Of a stretch of DNA of 64,000 nt, positions 1-12,241 are shown one piece after another (the stretch's first letter is position 1; every line of letters starts with the position of its first letter). The translations under genes and the position numbers were made by a program. A model generated the notes under the pieces. The model made no database searches, was not told the origin of the DNA, and saw only the letters and a list, made by a program, of their open reading frames with translations. Origin of the DNA: Galaxea fascicularis (Eukaryota > Cnidaria > Anthozoa > Scleractinia > Euphylliidae); assembly GCA_948470475.1 (NCBI GenBank), contig OX419346.1, positions 20,666,417 through 20,730,416 on the forward strand. The letters are read 5' to 3'.

Positions 1-1080
1 GGTGGGACAGGGGAACCAGAACCTCCCGCTTCCCGTACCCTGCCCCCCCTCCCCACCTCCCGTATCTTTCTTTCCTAACTCCTGCCCTTTTTGGCGTTTC
101 TTCCGTGAATTTTCATGTGTTTGGATACAAAATGTTGTGTAAAGCCTTGGACGACGCTAAGTGCAAGTCAAATAATATTGTAAAACATCTGGTTTTCGAG
201 AGTGTTCTAAATAAGTCAGCGTTTTGTATTTCTCTCCCGCTTCCCGTATCCCAACCCCCCTCCCCCCCCCCCCCCCCCCGCCCCATGTCCCTCTTCACAA
301 CCTGGCTAGACCGACGACGTATATTTGGCAAATTAATTATCTAAGAATTACTATGAACGGCATTGAAGTTGAGAAAATGGAAAGCAAAACTTACCGTCAT
401 GCCCTCTTTTCATGTTGTTGCTTGCACAGTCCGGACAGCCAAGCTCTAGATCACGTGACCTGTGCGTTACTCCATGTCGAGATGTTGTGTTACAACGGTT
501 TGAATTTTACAAAGCCCTTGGCTTTCTATGGGAAACCAACGGATTTAAGATATCAAATGAAGACTGATCCTCGCAATTGCGTAAAGAAGCCTGAAAAAAA
601 AAATGCTAAAAAAATAAGAATGTGTGTTTTCACAATAAAGTCAACATAGGATAGCCTGTTGTAGTGTTGCCGATTCTTTCTCGTCTGCCCTCGTTTAGCA
701 GTGGAGACACGGAAAAAGATAACTCACCTAAATCGCATTAGATCGGCTCAAGAAGCGGGCTGACAGTAAAGTATAAGGTACCTAAGCTTATATATGCTGC
801 CTATTAAAGACCCCCATTAAAAGAGAATACTTACAGTTTACAGTACCATCATACCAAGTAGATTTGATTCGAATTCCTCACCCCTCTCAAGCCCTGACTA
901 AATTCGCCATCCATATACACAGGAAGTCTGGTTGCCTGTTTTGTGTCTGAATTTCCTCTACGTCCCTAACGAATTAAACAAAATTTTGGGAGAGATGTAT
1001 TTTCTCCAACTTCTCCACTGTGCACATGTCAAGGGCTGCGACGAAAACCAGCCTCAGCTTCAGAACGAGGAGATATGACA
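1..1080. other. Upstream intergenic region of GDI, C-rich
   Basis: No recognisable coding sequence. Two C-rich stretches (about 1-60 and 230-290) share the motif TCCCGCTTCCCGTA, and the second contains a long C homopolymer at about 262-279. The longer open frames here are low-complexity Pro/Ser translations of these tracts. A CACGTG E-box lies near 452. An AATAAA-like string near 635 has no gene assigned to it. Confidence 0.6.
557..600. repeat. Remnant of tRNA-derived repeat tail
   Basis: The stretch with GATCCTCGCAATTGCG followed by AAGAAGCCTGAAAAA matches the arm sequence of the foldback at 15236-15369, which lies just upstream of the tRNA-like gene at 15477. It is a short diverged copy of the same dispersed family. 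Confidence 0.55.
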
Positions 1081-1092
1081 TGCGCACGCGCA
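1081..1092. promoter_or_regulatory. NRF-1-type palindrome in GDI promoter
   Basis: TGCGCACGCGCA is an exact match to the NRF-1 consensus YGCGCAYGCGCR. It lies about 113 bp before the GDI start codon, where a TATA-less housekeeping promoter would be expected. No TATA box is visible between 1000 and 1204. The role is inferred from motif and position. Confidence 0.55.
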
Positions 1093-1204
1093 GTAACCTC
1101 GTGATCTCCTCCGTGCTGAGCATCTTGTCTGCCAAGCAAGTTGATTCCTTTTCCAGTAAGAAATAGTCCCGGCTTCAGTTTTTCTCCACAACAGGGAATC
1201 AGCC

Positions 1205-4200
1205 ATGGATGAGGAGTACGACTGCATCGTTCTGGGTACTGGACTTAAGGCAAGTACGAAAACAAGAGCCGAAATAGCGACTCGAAGCATTTTACAATAT
1301 TTAGATCGAGTTTCACACCCATTCATTTCCCGAAATTGAACTCTCGTGATTTCATTCTAGAATTGAAAATCATAGCCTTAAGTAACTTCGACAGGACAAA
1401 ACACGTTTATATAAGATTATCTTGGTTTTTCAAGTTTTAAATTCGCGTTATAATGTTTTTAAAAAGGACTCAGTCTCTGAAATTCCTTTAACCTCGTGCA
1501 CATTGTTCGCTCGAACCAAATCGAAACAGGCTGCTAGGAAATGCCATCTAGGAGAGAAACCTTCGTACGATCTAACTTCTGTTTGTCACTAAAATCTCAA
1601 AAATTGTACCCCAAAGAAGGATATGTTAATGCTGGGTTTCTAGATCTGCAGCTGATTTGAAATCTACAAATTGTACATTTCAAATCAGCTGCAAATATAG
1701 AAACTCACCATTATGATGAACACATTAAAATACATTTACATGATGGCGGTAGGCATTTTCATTTAAATTTTAGTTGTTCTATTGATGTGTCATCTTTCCA
1801 TGAAATTAGAAAAAATAATTTTTGCCTCAACATCAACTTCTTCCTCGTGTAGTTTCTTTTTCTAATGTGTGACAAGTGAATCAAGTCTACACTGTATTTA
1901 ATTTACCTGCCTTGGTCCAAGAGCACTCTTCCATAAGGGTTAACCCTTAAATTCCCAAGATCTGATTATTAATTCTCCTTTCTAGCTGCTGTACATTTCG
2001 TTGTAGATTAGTTAAGTGAATTAGAGGTTATTGCGTTCGACGTTAGGAGAACGCTTCGTAATCTTTGGGGATCCTGTGGTCGATGGGATACCTGTGCATG
2101 CCAGGCGTGAAGATTCGAGATTTTTGGTTACTTGGACGGGCGATGTTCAAAATCTGCGCCATTTTGAATAATTATTAAGCGCGTGCACGAATTTTAAGCC
2201 CAATAGCCGGCCAAAGAAATTGCGGGCTCTTTAAATACTTCGTCTTTCTCATTTAATCTCTCAACTAATTTCCTCCTCTGTTTTTGTATGATTTTAGCTA
2301 AATTCATTGAACTTCGAACGCACTTATTAATCTTTGATTACTACTAGTTTAAGCAATAGACCACAAGTTTCTATGGTTTATAGGCTGATAAACCTTGTGG
2401 GATGTTGGAAGAACGCAAGAATAATTTGTAATTCATGAGCTGCAGGCAAGTGATTTACCAATTCTTTGAGTGTTCTTCCAACATCCCAAGTGGTTTATCA
2501 TGCCTCTAAACCATAGAAACTTGTGGTCTATTGCTTTTATGTAATAATTCAGAAGATGCGTGAAATTTCCATGAGTTTACTGGCACAATAAACCATAGTT
2601 GATTGACCAATCAGAGTGCATGCATTTATTTGGTTATTATATAAATCAAGTTAATACCCTCTGGCTGATGAGTTTGTCAATTCTCATCATGTGTCTGCTG
2701 GACAATGTATTGATATTGTAAGGAGAGGTTACATGCTAATCACTTTTGAGAGTAATGTTAAGGGCTAACTTAGTGGTGTTGCACCCAGCAATGCTTCTTA
2801 TTCAGCTAAAATTTTCTGTTCAGCCAGTCAAAATGGAGATTGACTGCTTTGATCAAAACTGAAATTTTCCTGGACAGTCAGAAAAAAGTCCCTTTCATCC
2901 CTTGCCGTTTTCTGTTTCTAGATGTAACAGAAATTTCCACTCTCTTTGCATAAATTTCCTTTTTCTCATTTTTTGTCTTCTGACAGCTAGGTCACTAGGT
3001 AAGGTTTTTAATTAACCAAGTGCAAGGCCACTTCGTTATTTGATATGGCAAGTTTTTGGAATTTAAAACTTAAGCTTTTAGGTACATCTACTTGTACAGT
3101 AAATGGAATGTATCCCTCTCAAGAAGCTGGGGACATGGCACAAATTTGACATTTGACAAATTTTTACCTTATTTTACTGTAAAATAAACTTTTAAGCTCC
3201 GTTTTCTAAAATCTTGCCAGAATTAAAACTAATTTTGATAGATTTTCTTTGATTAAGATCCACTAAAACTCAACTTTGTCTGCTTTCTGAGGTCAGAGAA
3301 TCTGTTAAAATTCAGTATATATTATAGTGCATTTTTAAGTAATTTGGAGCAAATTCTGTTCTCCAGGAGTGCATTTTAAGTGGACTTCTTTCTGTCAATG
3401 GAAGGAAAGTTCTTCATATGGATAGGCAGAAATACTACGGTGGTGAAAGTGCTTCAATTACTCCACTGACTGACGTAAGTTGTTGGGGGTGTCGGGGGGG
3501 GATGGGGAGATAGGAGGTGGGGTATGGGAAGTGGGAGAGAGCAGGAAGCCAGGAGTCAAAGGGGGTTGGAGGTGGGAGGGGGGATAATTTATTGGGGACA
3601 GGAACAACATAAAACATACTGTGCAAAAGCTTGGGAATAAATAGGAGAGGGGACAGGGTATAGGTGATTCTGACTCAAAATTTGTTGTAAACTCACTCGG
3701 CTGCGCCTCGTGAGTCCACAACATTTTGACCCCTGTGATGACGCATACTCGTTGTTGATAAGAGGACAGACAACACTAAACCACATTCGATTTGTTGAAT
3801 TCTTATTTTTAACTCAGAAGATACCTGTAGCATGCTGAAGGTGCGAGGCTGATTTCATGGTATAAAAATATTATACTTTATGTTAACATACCATACATGT
3901 TTGGTGGCTTACACATGTAATTAATTTTCTGAGGCCACTTTGATTAACCCTTAAATTCCCAAGATCTTATTATTAATTCTCCTTTGTAGCAGCTATATGG
4001 TTCCTTGTATATCAGTTAAGAGAGTTTGGGGTTATATCAAGATAACGCTCTTGCTGATAAGTTTGGCTTTTCTCGTCACCTATCTGCTGGACAGTGTATT
4101 GATCTTATAAGGAGAAGTTAGATATTTGTCACTCCTGGGAGTTAAAGGCTTGGTTAATGGACATAATTATGTAGGTGATGTTTGTTCATGTCTTTGTTCT

Positions 4201-7200
4201 TTTTTTGATGGGTACTGATTATTTACCTTTTTTTTAGTACAGCTAGTGTAAGTGTATAGACTCTCTTTTTTTGTATATATATATAATAATAATGTAAGCA
4301 TAGACATGTAAAAACTAGCGATATAATGTAGAATTCCTGACTTTTCGGCGACCTCATGACACGATTATGAAGTATAATATGATATAAAGTAGTCCAAATT
4401 TGCATAAGAGAAGCTGAGCTTGACAATTTGGAGTACTTAAAATCCTTGTTTTTGAACCTGCATATTCATTTCCAACTCCTTAATGGCATCATGAGGTTGC
4501 CGAAACATCAGAAATTTTACAGTACATCCCTACAGTAGTTTTTACGTGTCTATGTTTCTCAAAATCGTTATTAATAATAATGTAAGCTTGGTTCTAATGT
4601 TTGTCTTTTGTGTCAGTTATTTACAATGTTCGGCCAGAAATTGGAAGATGAGAACAAGTATGGTCGCCCAAGAGACTGGAACGTGGACCTGATTCCTAAG
4701 CTTCTGATGGCTAATGGTATGACTTGTTGCATTCAGAAAATTACTCCCAGAATCTGGACTTTTTGCTGGTAACCAAAATGGGACAGCAGGAAAGAAATTA
4801 TGGGAAATTAGAAAGGATGCATGAAAATAATACTCAAGGTGTTCCCTTGTCTAACATCAAAATATTCTTCCTTTGATTGACAAGCACATACAAGGCAATT
4901 TGGAAGGAGAATTTAGCACTTAATCACAGATCCTGGAAATGCCAGCTTTTCAATTTGTATTGTCAACTCCATTAATATAACCAAATTTTTGTGTACAACT
5001 CCCCCACGGACTATCCCCTTTATTCCAGACACCTGTTCATTTGCCAGAATTGGCTGGCCAAAGTGGCCAGTTTGTAGAAAACTACATTGCACAATGGAAC
5101 CATGTCAAACAACAGCGCACTTAACCAGCCGGTGAAAAGAGAGAAAAATTTGGCCGCCAAATCAAAAAGTTTGGTTACCACTTTTTTTTCGTCTTGCTTT
5201 GCATGAAAGCAAGATTTTTTTACTTCTTACATGGTAATAGATTGGATTTATTGAATCCTTCTTTTTCTAAAGTAATCTTCACCAGGGGAAATTGAAATTG
5301 TAATGGTTCCAATGGTTGTTATTTCTTTCATGCTGTAAGAGCCCTTTTTCCCTGGCTATGTTCACATTCTTTGTCTTGATCAAGTCCCCTACACTAAGAT
5401 GCAGTTAGTTGTACCAGTTTAACCCACTGAAACAATATGGTGCTCTGTAATCATGAAAAGATCAAAGTACACTTGGCATTAATTTGTGGGTTGCTGATGG
5501 TTGATGATGTTTTGACAAAAGTCAAAGATAGAAATTTTAGTTGGAGGTCAATTATTTGGTCGTTTTGCAACCAAAGGTGAGTTGCCAGCTGGTATCCAGT
5601 TTCAAAAAACTAGTTGCCAGTGCTTAATTTCTGGTTCCAATAGCAGTTAGTAAGTCACAATTTCAAGCTCTGCAATATTACAATGTACCACCACTTTTTT
5701 GTGGCCCAAACTGTAAAAGCCCATTAGTGACCAAATTTTCATGGCCCAATGGTGGTCATGAGGTTTCATCGTGTTTGTAAGGGCCAGCTTTGCTTGTTCT
5801 TCTTAAGGCGTCATTCAAAAGTGGTATGCATCTCTATTAAAAACACTGGGGAATAATATTATTAACAGCCCTTATTGGTTCAGTGATTCACAATGGCTGG
5901 TTTGGCTGGCCAGCACTAACAAATGGAGTTGTCACCTGCAAGTGGAAGAGCCCAAAAAGTGTTTGTCTTGTGTCCAGTGCTTCAAGGTTGGGCTTTTGGG
6001 TTGTGTTCTGTTTCAGTGTTGATTGTTATACTGGGGTTCTCTACAGCAGGGTTGTGTACCTTAGCTTTGGCCAGGCTGAAGATTATAATTCATTGGAACA
6101 TGGACTTCATTATAACCAGTTTATTATATAGGGGTTCTACAATCTTATAATCAAGTACCTTCTGTTGATTTCAGGGGAACTTGTGAAGCTATTGATTAAG
6201 AGTGGTGTAACAAGGTACCTGGAATTCAAACAAGTTGAAGGAAGTTTCGTTTACAAGGGCAATAAACTGTACAAAGTTCCAGCAGATGAAAAGGAGGCTC
6301 TAGCGACTGGTTTAATGGGGATATTTGAGAAACGAAGATTCCGCAAACTCTTGATGTTCATTAACGACTTCGAACCTGATGACCCCAAGACATGGCAAGG
6401 CAAGTAAAAAATGAATAATGTACTTAGCCAGGATAGTTCTTTAAGCATATGTGGGTGTCATGGTTGCAAAGATTTGGCCACTTGATTCATAATGATGATG
6501 ATGATGGTGACAACACAACATCAACCTACATGTATTCTCCTGGCTTCATTTTTAACTCGGAAATGGCAGATAGTCATTTTTTTATGGTGCCTGGTATAAG
6601 TTTGGTAAACATCAGTGCAGTTTACCTTCATTGATGACCATTTATTGATTTTTGTGACCTGCACAGTATGTTTGTCCAAGAAGAAACAATTTTACAATAA
6701 ATTTTGTAGTTATATCTATAATGGCAGGGGAGGGGATGGGGACTGAAAGTGTGAACTAACATCTGTTTTTATTTTTCTTATTAGGAGTAGACCCTGAGAA
6801 AACAACCATGACAGAAGTGAATGAAAAATTTGGTCTGGATGCCAACACTGCTAGCTTCACGGGACACGCCCTGGCACTTCACACCTGCGATGAGTAAGTT
6901 TGTGGTCACTGTACAACTGGAATGAGTCATGAAAGCTGTCACCATTGCAAAACGTTCTAGTCTTGTGTTGAAAACAAAAAATGCAAAAAGCACACACATG
7001 AATAAAATTATGCAGACTGAAAGATTTCATTCATAGACTAAAGTTTCGATAACCTTATACAGCTTAATGAATAGTGCCACAAAACGGTACTCCTTGTTAC
7101 ATACATTTGTACAGTTTTCATTTGAATGGTCACACTTTAGGATTTCATCCACAGACTCAAAACATAGAACCACCTTGTACAGTATAATAAACATCATCAC

Positions 7201-10200
7201 AGGAAAGTCATTCTCAGTAGCTTTCGTTTGAATGGTCACACTTTAGGATTTCATCCACGGACTCAAAATTTAGAACCACCTTGTACAGCATAATAAACAG
7301 CACCACAGGAAAGTCCTTCTCAGTAGCTTTCATTTTAATGGTCACACTTTACGATTTCATCCACGGACTCAAAATTTAGAACCACCTTGTACAGCATAAT
7401 AAACAGCACCACAGGAAAGTCCTGCTTAGTAGCTTTCATTTGAATGGTCACACTTTAAGATTTCATCCACGGACTCAAAAGTTAGAACCACCTTGTACAG
7501 CATAATAAACAAACAACACCACAGCACCACATCAAAGTACAGTCTGTATGTGTACTGCTTGGTAGCTTTCATCAGATTGGTCTCATTTAAGGATTTTACG
7601 ATTGTACATAGTGCTTCTAAATTTTCATTTAATGGTCATACCTTCAGATGTTAGAAACACTTTGTGTACCTGCCAACAAGTCAAATGCATGAGATTTTCA
7701 CCTCCTCATGACCGTAATTTCCTAAAATGTTCCAGCAACTTCCAACAATTTCTGGAAGACTTCCAAACGCTATCCAATGTGTCCAAAGATGTTCTGATGG
7801 CTTCCGAACACTTCCGAAGCTATTTGAAGCTTTTCCGATGGCTTTCGAACATAATGAAGATGTTTGAAGTTTGAAGGCTTCTGTGATAGTTACATATAAG
7901 CGCGTTCTGATACAATTAGGACTGAAACTCACATGAAGCACCATTTGTTGGAACATTAACAGGGAATATTGAATTGAATTTTTGTTGTTAATGTGTTAAA
8001 GAACAAGTCCTCCGAATTTCCTAATTCAGGCATGAGAAAGTTATTGTCCTTAATGCATGAGACCGACATCTTTGGTCTGCAGGGGTGTGAGACTCACACA
8101 TAATGCGTGAGAGTTGGCAGATATAACTTGGTAAGCTTGGCTCTTGGTGAGCTCCTCTTTAATCCAAGGAACCCTATCAACCCCCTCTCTTATTTTTCTG
8201 TACGTTTCCTCTTGGCTGCAAGAGTTGGTAGGCCATAATGTAGCCAGAAAAGGAATGTGTGTACATTGAATGAAGTTACAGAGCTGTGACATATTGCTTT
8301 TAGCTATCTCAAGGAGCCATGCAAAGAAACTCTTCTAAAGATCAAGTTATACAGGTTAGTGTTGGTACAGTATAGAGCTGTCTGCCTTTTCAATATGCTG
8401 TAGTCAGCATGATTACATAGTTAAAATGTTGTTTTGAATATTGTAATGCTGTGTCCACAGATGGATTTGCATTACAAATTAATAGCAATTTTGGCAATGT
8501 TTACTGTAGCCCGCATAGCAAGTTCCAATTTTCGTGTGGTTAGAATATGGTTAACTCTGTTCAAACAGGAATGCTTGCTGCCTCTACTCTGGCATATAGA
8601 CTGATGTTCAAAATGAAGTTCTGTACTTATGATTTGAAGGCTGTGGGTGCCATGGGCATCCATCTTCCACTTGCGATGTTGCTGACATCAACCTGCAGAT
8701 TCTCTTAACTGGTCTTATTTCTTATTGGTCCTATTTCATAAGCTTCTACTTCAGAGAATTTGGTTAAACATCAAGGCATTTAATGATTTAATGTCTGATG
8801 TTCATTTTCTTCATTCTCATAACCTGTGTGCTATCTGAAATAGTGATTACTGTAAGGAGAATGTAGACTCTGGTCACTGTTACAGCTTGAAGGGTTAATG
8901 ATGACCTGACGGTATTCCTGTGATGATAACTAGGGTCCCTTTTCCAGAATATACATACTGTAACAACAGTATTGTCACCTAAAATATATGTTGAACAACA
9001 ATATTATTTATATAAGATTTTCACTTTTTTCTGACTTTAGTGAAAGTTTAGCCAGATATGGCAAATCGCCATACCTGTACCCATTGTATGGGCTTGGTGA
9101 GTTGCCGCAGGGATTTGCTAGGCTAAGTGCAATCTATGGAGGCACTTACATGCTGGACAAGCCAATTGAAAATATTGTGTATGATGAGAATGGACAAGTG
9201 TGTGGTGTCACATCTCAAGGGGAAACTGCTAAGACCAAAATGGTGATTGGCGACCCTTCTTATTTCCCAGACAAAGTGAAGAAAGTTGGGCAGGTAATTG
9301 TTAACCTCTAGATAGATTAATACAGTATTTGCAGACATGCAAAAGTTTAAAAGACATTGTAATAGAGGAAAGTGCAATGTATCTTACTTATTGACTTTGA
9401 CATACACACAATCAACTTGTGCGGTGTAGTAAACAGAAACACAGGATGAAAGGTACTGCTCAGTACAGGGTTCTCAATAGATTTTTAAGTAGAAGGTGAT
9501 CACTGATAAAGTAAAAGGCTCCTCAGCAAAGCCAGAAGAAACGACACAAAGTAAGGGGCTATATATCCCAAAGTAAGCGGCAATATTATTTCTGGGTGCC
9601 ACCTTCTATTGAGAACCCTACATTTGAATGGTCACACTTTAGGATTTCTTCCAGAAACTCAAAAGTTGGAACCACTTTGTACAGCATAATAAACAGCACC
9701 ACAGGAAAGTACTGCTCAGTAGCTTTCATTTGAATGGTCACACTTTAGGATTTCATCCACAGACTCAAAAGATAGAACCACCTTGTACAGCATAATAAAC
9801 AGCACCACAGGAAAGTACTGCTCAGTAGCTTTTACAAGCAAGGGACTGTTGTATTTTGACTACTCTTTGTTCTTTTCAGGTTGTTCGCTGCATATGTATT
9901 TTGGATCATACCATTGCAAATGTTGGGAATATTACCTCTTGCCAAATTATCATACCCCAAAGTACTGTAGGCAGGAAGTCTGGTATGTGTTATCAGTGAT
10001 TTTTTTCCCTCAAAACAGAGAACAATGCCTATTTTATCCTTGTATTTATTACTTTTTGACCACACACATACACCCTGTATGTAACAGTCATAAGAGATCA
10101 AGCAATGATTGAACCAAACATGAAATTTTTCTATGATTAACCAAATTCTCCCACCCAGCACCATTTTTCCTTTTCATAAACTGGAGTCGGAACAGCCAAA

Positions 10201-11004
10201 GTAACCCTAAAAAGATAGATGCTTTGTAATTTCCTTTCTTTTTTTGTAGATATATATGTTTGTATGGTGTCCTTTGCCCATAACGTCGCAGCGAAAGGCT
10301 ACTTTATTGCCATTGTGAGTACCACAGTTGAAACCAGTCACCCTGAGGGTGAACTGAAGCCTGGTTTGGATCTCCTGGGAGACATCAAAGAAAAGTATGT
10401 AATTATTCCTTTGACACTGCTGTGTTTCACTCTTTTTCAAGTGACAACTTAACTTTTCAGCCTAGGTATTTATCAAGCTGATTCTTGTGTTTCATTTTAG
10501 ATTTGTATCAGTAAATGATGTCTTTGTTCCAGTTGATGACGGAGAAAAGTCAAAGGTACACACTTAATTGATTCTGTGCTTTCATAGCTTCGTTAAACAA
10601 AATTTGTTCTCACATCAATGGAGGCTCAAAATTATAGTCCTGGGTTGGCATTATGGTCAAGGTGATTATCATCGTCATTCTTATCACCAAGATCATTATT
10701 CTTATTCTTGTCATCATCATCATTGTCATTAGTATTGAGGTGAGATTGGTGAGGTGAATATTGTTTGGTCATGGCACTACTGGTGTCCCTGTGTTATCGA
10801 CCATTGTTGCATCTTGTTTTCTGACTGACAGTTTTGTACTTAAACAAATTATTTCTTTCTCAGGTTTTCATTTCCACATCCTATGATGCCACTACCCATT
10901 TCCAAACAACCTGTAGCGACATTCTTGATGTTTACAAACGCTGCACTGGGGAGGATATTGATTTCTCCAAAATCAACGATGATGTGACCACAGTTGGTGA
11001 ATAG
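1205..11004 (+). CDS. GDI: Rab GDP dissociation inhibitor (GDI), 11 coding exons
   Basis: GDI extracts GDP-bound, prenylated Rab GTPases from membranes and keeps them soluble for recycling in the cytosol. Coding exons: 1205-1249, 3367-3474, 4617-4716, 6175-6399, 6785-6893, 8304-8354, 9041-9293, 9880-9982, 10250-10394, 10501-10555 and 10864-11004. The phases agree throughout and give 444 residues, the usual length of the family. Family motifs: N-terminal [14 protein letters not shown], the YYGGES segment in exon 2, [10 protein letters not shown] in exon 3, and [19 protein letters not shown] in exon 7 (the conserved Rab-binding region). The last exon carries [12 protein letters not shown] and ends without a prenylation motif, as expected of GDI rather than REP. 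Residue 15, the last of exon 1, is Lys where vertebrate GDI has Thr. Introns 1 and 4 need GC donors (AAG|GCAAGT in both); the nearby GT alternatives break the frame. Introns hold many repeats. An AATAAA lies at 12129. Confidence 0.97.
1636..1704. repeat. Short foldback hairpin in GDI intron 1
   Basis: The arms contain TGCAGCTGATTTGAAAT and its exact reverse complement, extended with mismatches to GTTTCTA and TAGAAAC. The loop is about 13 nt. It could be a small MITE or, if transcribed with GDI, a hairpin RNA. Confidence 0.6.
1939..2041. mobile_element. Left half of TTAACCCTT-type MITE
   Basis: It begins with the string TTAACCCTTAAATTCCCAAG, shared exactly with the longer copy at 3943-4149, and aligns with that copy up to about GGTTAT. 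The matching right half appears to resume near 2636. Located in GDI intron 1. Confidence 0.55.
2351..2536. mobile_element. Foldback element, arms about 65 bp
   Basis: The inverted arms start AAGCAATAGACCACAAGTTT and end with its reverse complement; they also share GGATGTTGGAAGAAC. The spacer is about 50 bp. There is no coding capacity. Long arms with a short spacer fit a nonautonomous foldback or MITE. Target duplications are not clear; TTT/TTA-like flanks are present. Confidence 0.7.
2636..2770. mobile_element. Right half of TTAACCCTT-type MITE
   Basis: The part with CTGCTGGACAATGTATTGAT and AAGGAGAGGTTA matches the 3' half of the copy at 3943-4149. Together with 1939-2041 it looks like one element split by about 600 bp. 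Confidence 0.45.
3482..3660. repeat. G-rich, quadruplex-prone tract in GDI intron 2
   Basis: Purine-rich sequence with many runs of three to eight G beginning eight bases after the exon 2 donor. Long proline-rich open frames on the other strand are translations of this tract and are not genes. Confidence 0.6.
3943..4149. mobile_element. Most complete TTAACCCTT-type MITE copy
   Basis: It starts TTAACCCTTAAATTCCCA and ends with a roughly inverted CCTGGGAGTTAAAGGC, about 206 bp, noncoding. Related copies or halves occur at 1939-2041, 2636-2770, 8815-8900 and, more diverged, from about 21076. Most lie in GDI introns. Confidence 0.6.
7021..7640 (-). repeat. 106-bp tandem repeat, cluster A (GDI intron 5)
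   Basis: Four good units plus degenerate ends. The landmark GGTCACACTTT recurs near 7128, 7234, 7341 and 7447, so the period is 106-107 bp. Each unit also carries TTTCATCCACRGACTCAAAA, ACCACCTTGTACAGCATAAT and CACCACAGGAAAGT. Strand is given relative to clusters D to G, which run the other way. The period is not a multiple of three, so no reading frame runs through the array. Confidence 0.85.
7667..8125. mobile_element. Putative MITE with internal degenerate array
   Basis: The ends are roughly inverted: CTGCCAACAAGTCAAATGCA at the left and a reversed form (ATGCGTGAGAGTTGGCAG) at the right. Between 7730 and 7880 lies a degenerate repetition of AACTTCCGAA-like units about 18-20 bp long. Noncoding, within GDI intron 5. 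Boundaries are approximate. Confidence 0.45.
8815..8900. mobile_element. Diverged TTAACCCTT-type MITE fragment
   Basis: A pattern of TTCTCATAACCTGTGTGCTA, then TGTAAGGAGAATGTAGA, then a terminal GAAGGGTTAA follows the 3' half of the element at 3943-4149. GDI intron 6. Confidence 0.4.
9622..9833 (-). repeat. 106-bp tandem repeat, cluster B (GDI intron 7)
   Basis: Two near-identical units, same orientation as cluster A, ending about 46 bp before exon 8. They are the best preserved units in the window and share long exact stretches, such as ACAGCATAATAAACAGCACC, with cluster A. Confidence 0.85.
10670..10735. repeat. Imperfect ATC/ATT microsatellite in GDI intron 10
   Basis: A run of ATCATC, ATTCTT and GTCATC triplets with no coding role. 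Confidence 0.6.
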
Positions 11005-11384
11005 TGGAGTATGAAGAGAAAAATATAAGGACATTTTGCAGAATTAGTGAAGACAGACAACATAACTATTAGCTATTAATATTATTTTTGCCGTTGATTT
11101 GTGTTCTTGTAGGAACTGTACAATGCATGTATAAACTGATTTGAAACATGCAGGTAGCCCCATCACTCCAATAAGCAATTGATTTCAGGGGTGACAAACA
11201 GAGGCACTGTAAGGCACTAAGACCACGACTTCTTTTCTGCAAGCTACTGTAGTGGCCAATTCAGGCTTGCGATGCCCAGGAAATTTGTTTTGTGGGCCAC
11301 TGAATTTTTTAAAAGGCTCTATGTACTTGCCGCCCCTAACTTTGCATTGCTTCTCTTACAAGGAGGTAACTGCACCGAAATGTC

Positions 11385-11610
11385 ATTCTTTAGGGTTTCA
11401 TCCCCAGACTCAAAAGCTGTACCACTTTATGTAGTGTAACTAACAGTAGCACTGGAAAGTACTGCTCAGCAGCTTGCATTGGAGTGGTCACAGTCCAGGA
11501 TTTCATCCACGGACTCAAAAGTGACAACCACCTTATGTACAGTAGCCTTGAACAGCACTGTTTAGTGAATTTCTGTTGAGTTATTACAGGTGAAGATTTC
11601 ATCCACACTA
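11385..11610 (-). repeat. 106-bp repeat, cluster C (GDI 3' region)
   Basis: Two degenerate units with GGTTTCATCCCCAGACTCAA and AGGATTTCATCCACGGACTC as landmarks. It lies between the GDI stop codon and the likely polyadenylation signal, so it may be part of the mRNA 3' UTR. Confidence 0.75.
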
Positions 11611-12128
11611 AAAAGCCCTTGGAGAATACTGAATGAATGAATTGCCTTATGGTTTTAATGCAAGTTTGACCTGGGAGTCAAACGACAAAGGCTGCCTTTG
11701 GAGAAGAACAAAGGCGTTGTGAAGTGGTTAATTTGCGTTATTTCTCCATCTACATGTACTAATTTTGTCCATAATTATGTCATTCAATGATTAAAACGGA
11801 TGTGCTGGTCAGTGAGTTTTGTGTGTTGAATGAACCGCAGCCCTATAGATTGGTTGAGACTTATCTTGGGCGCATCTTTCCGTAATAGAAACAGTTCTTT
11901 TGGGACTTACTGTATTTTCCGAATGCAAAGAATACTATTACACTGGCCAGTTGCCTCTGTCTCAACAAACCTTAACCAAAATCACTAGTTTTTTTGTGGA
12001 CTCCTTTGCTCCTAGATATATAGGTCAGTACTTTTAATGTAAAATACAGTAATCATGTAAGAATTGACACGGCTGTTGTATTGTCAGTGTGTTCAATAAG
12101 AAGATAGCGAGAATTAAAGATTCCAGTC

Positions 12129-12134
12129 AATAAA
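12129..12134 (+). terminator. Likely GDI polyadenylation signal
   Basis: The first canonical AATAAA I see after the GDI stop. It implies a 3' UTR of about 1.1 kb; nearer variant signals cannot be excluded. Confidence 0.4.
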
Positions 12135-12207
12135 GTGCGGAAACGAATCAATCTTAATGGGGTTTGCTTGTATTATGGCGTCTGTAGGTTAAGTAAGAAA
12201 GTTCACA

Positions 12208-12240
12208 TTTTCCCTGCCGCGCTTGGCACCAATTAACATG
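12208..12240 (+). repeat. Single outlying copy of the 28-bp minisatellite unit
   Basis: The CGCGCTTGGCACCAATTAAC unit matches units of the main array at 12683-12987. It abuts the Penelope-like fragment on its left, so that fragment is bracketed by minisatellite units. Confidence 0.7.
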
Positions 12241-12241
12241 T

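Noticed and set aside
224..649. Open frame of 141 codons near the left edge
   Set aside because: It runs through the C-homopolymer and a repeat remnant; its proline-rich start is low complexity and no domain is seen.
7602..7956. Open frames of about 90 codons on both strands
   Set aside because: They lie in the degenerate AACTTCCGAA array inside a MITE within GDI intron 5.
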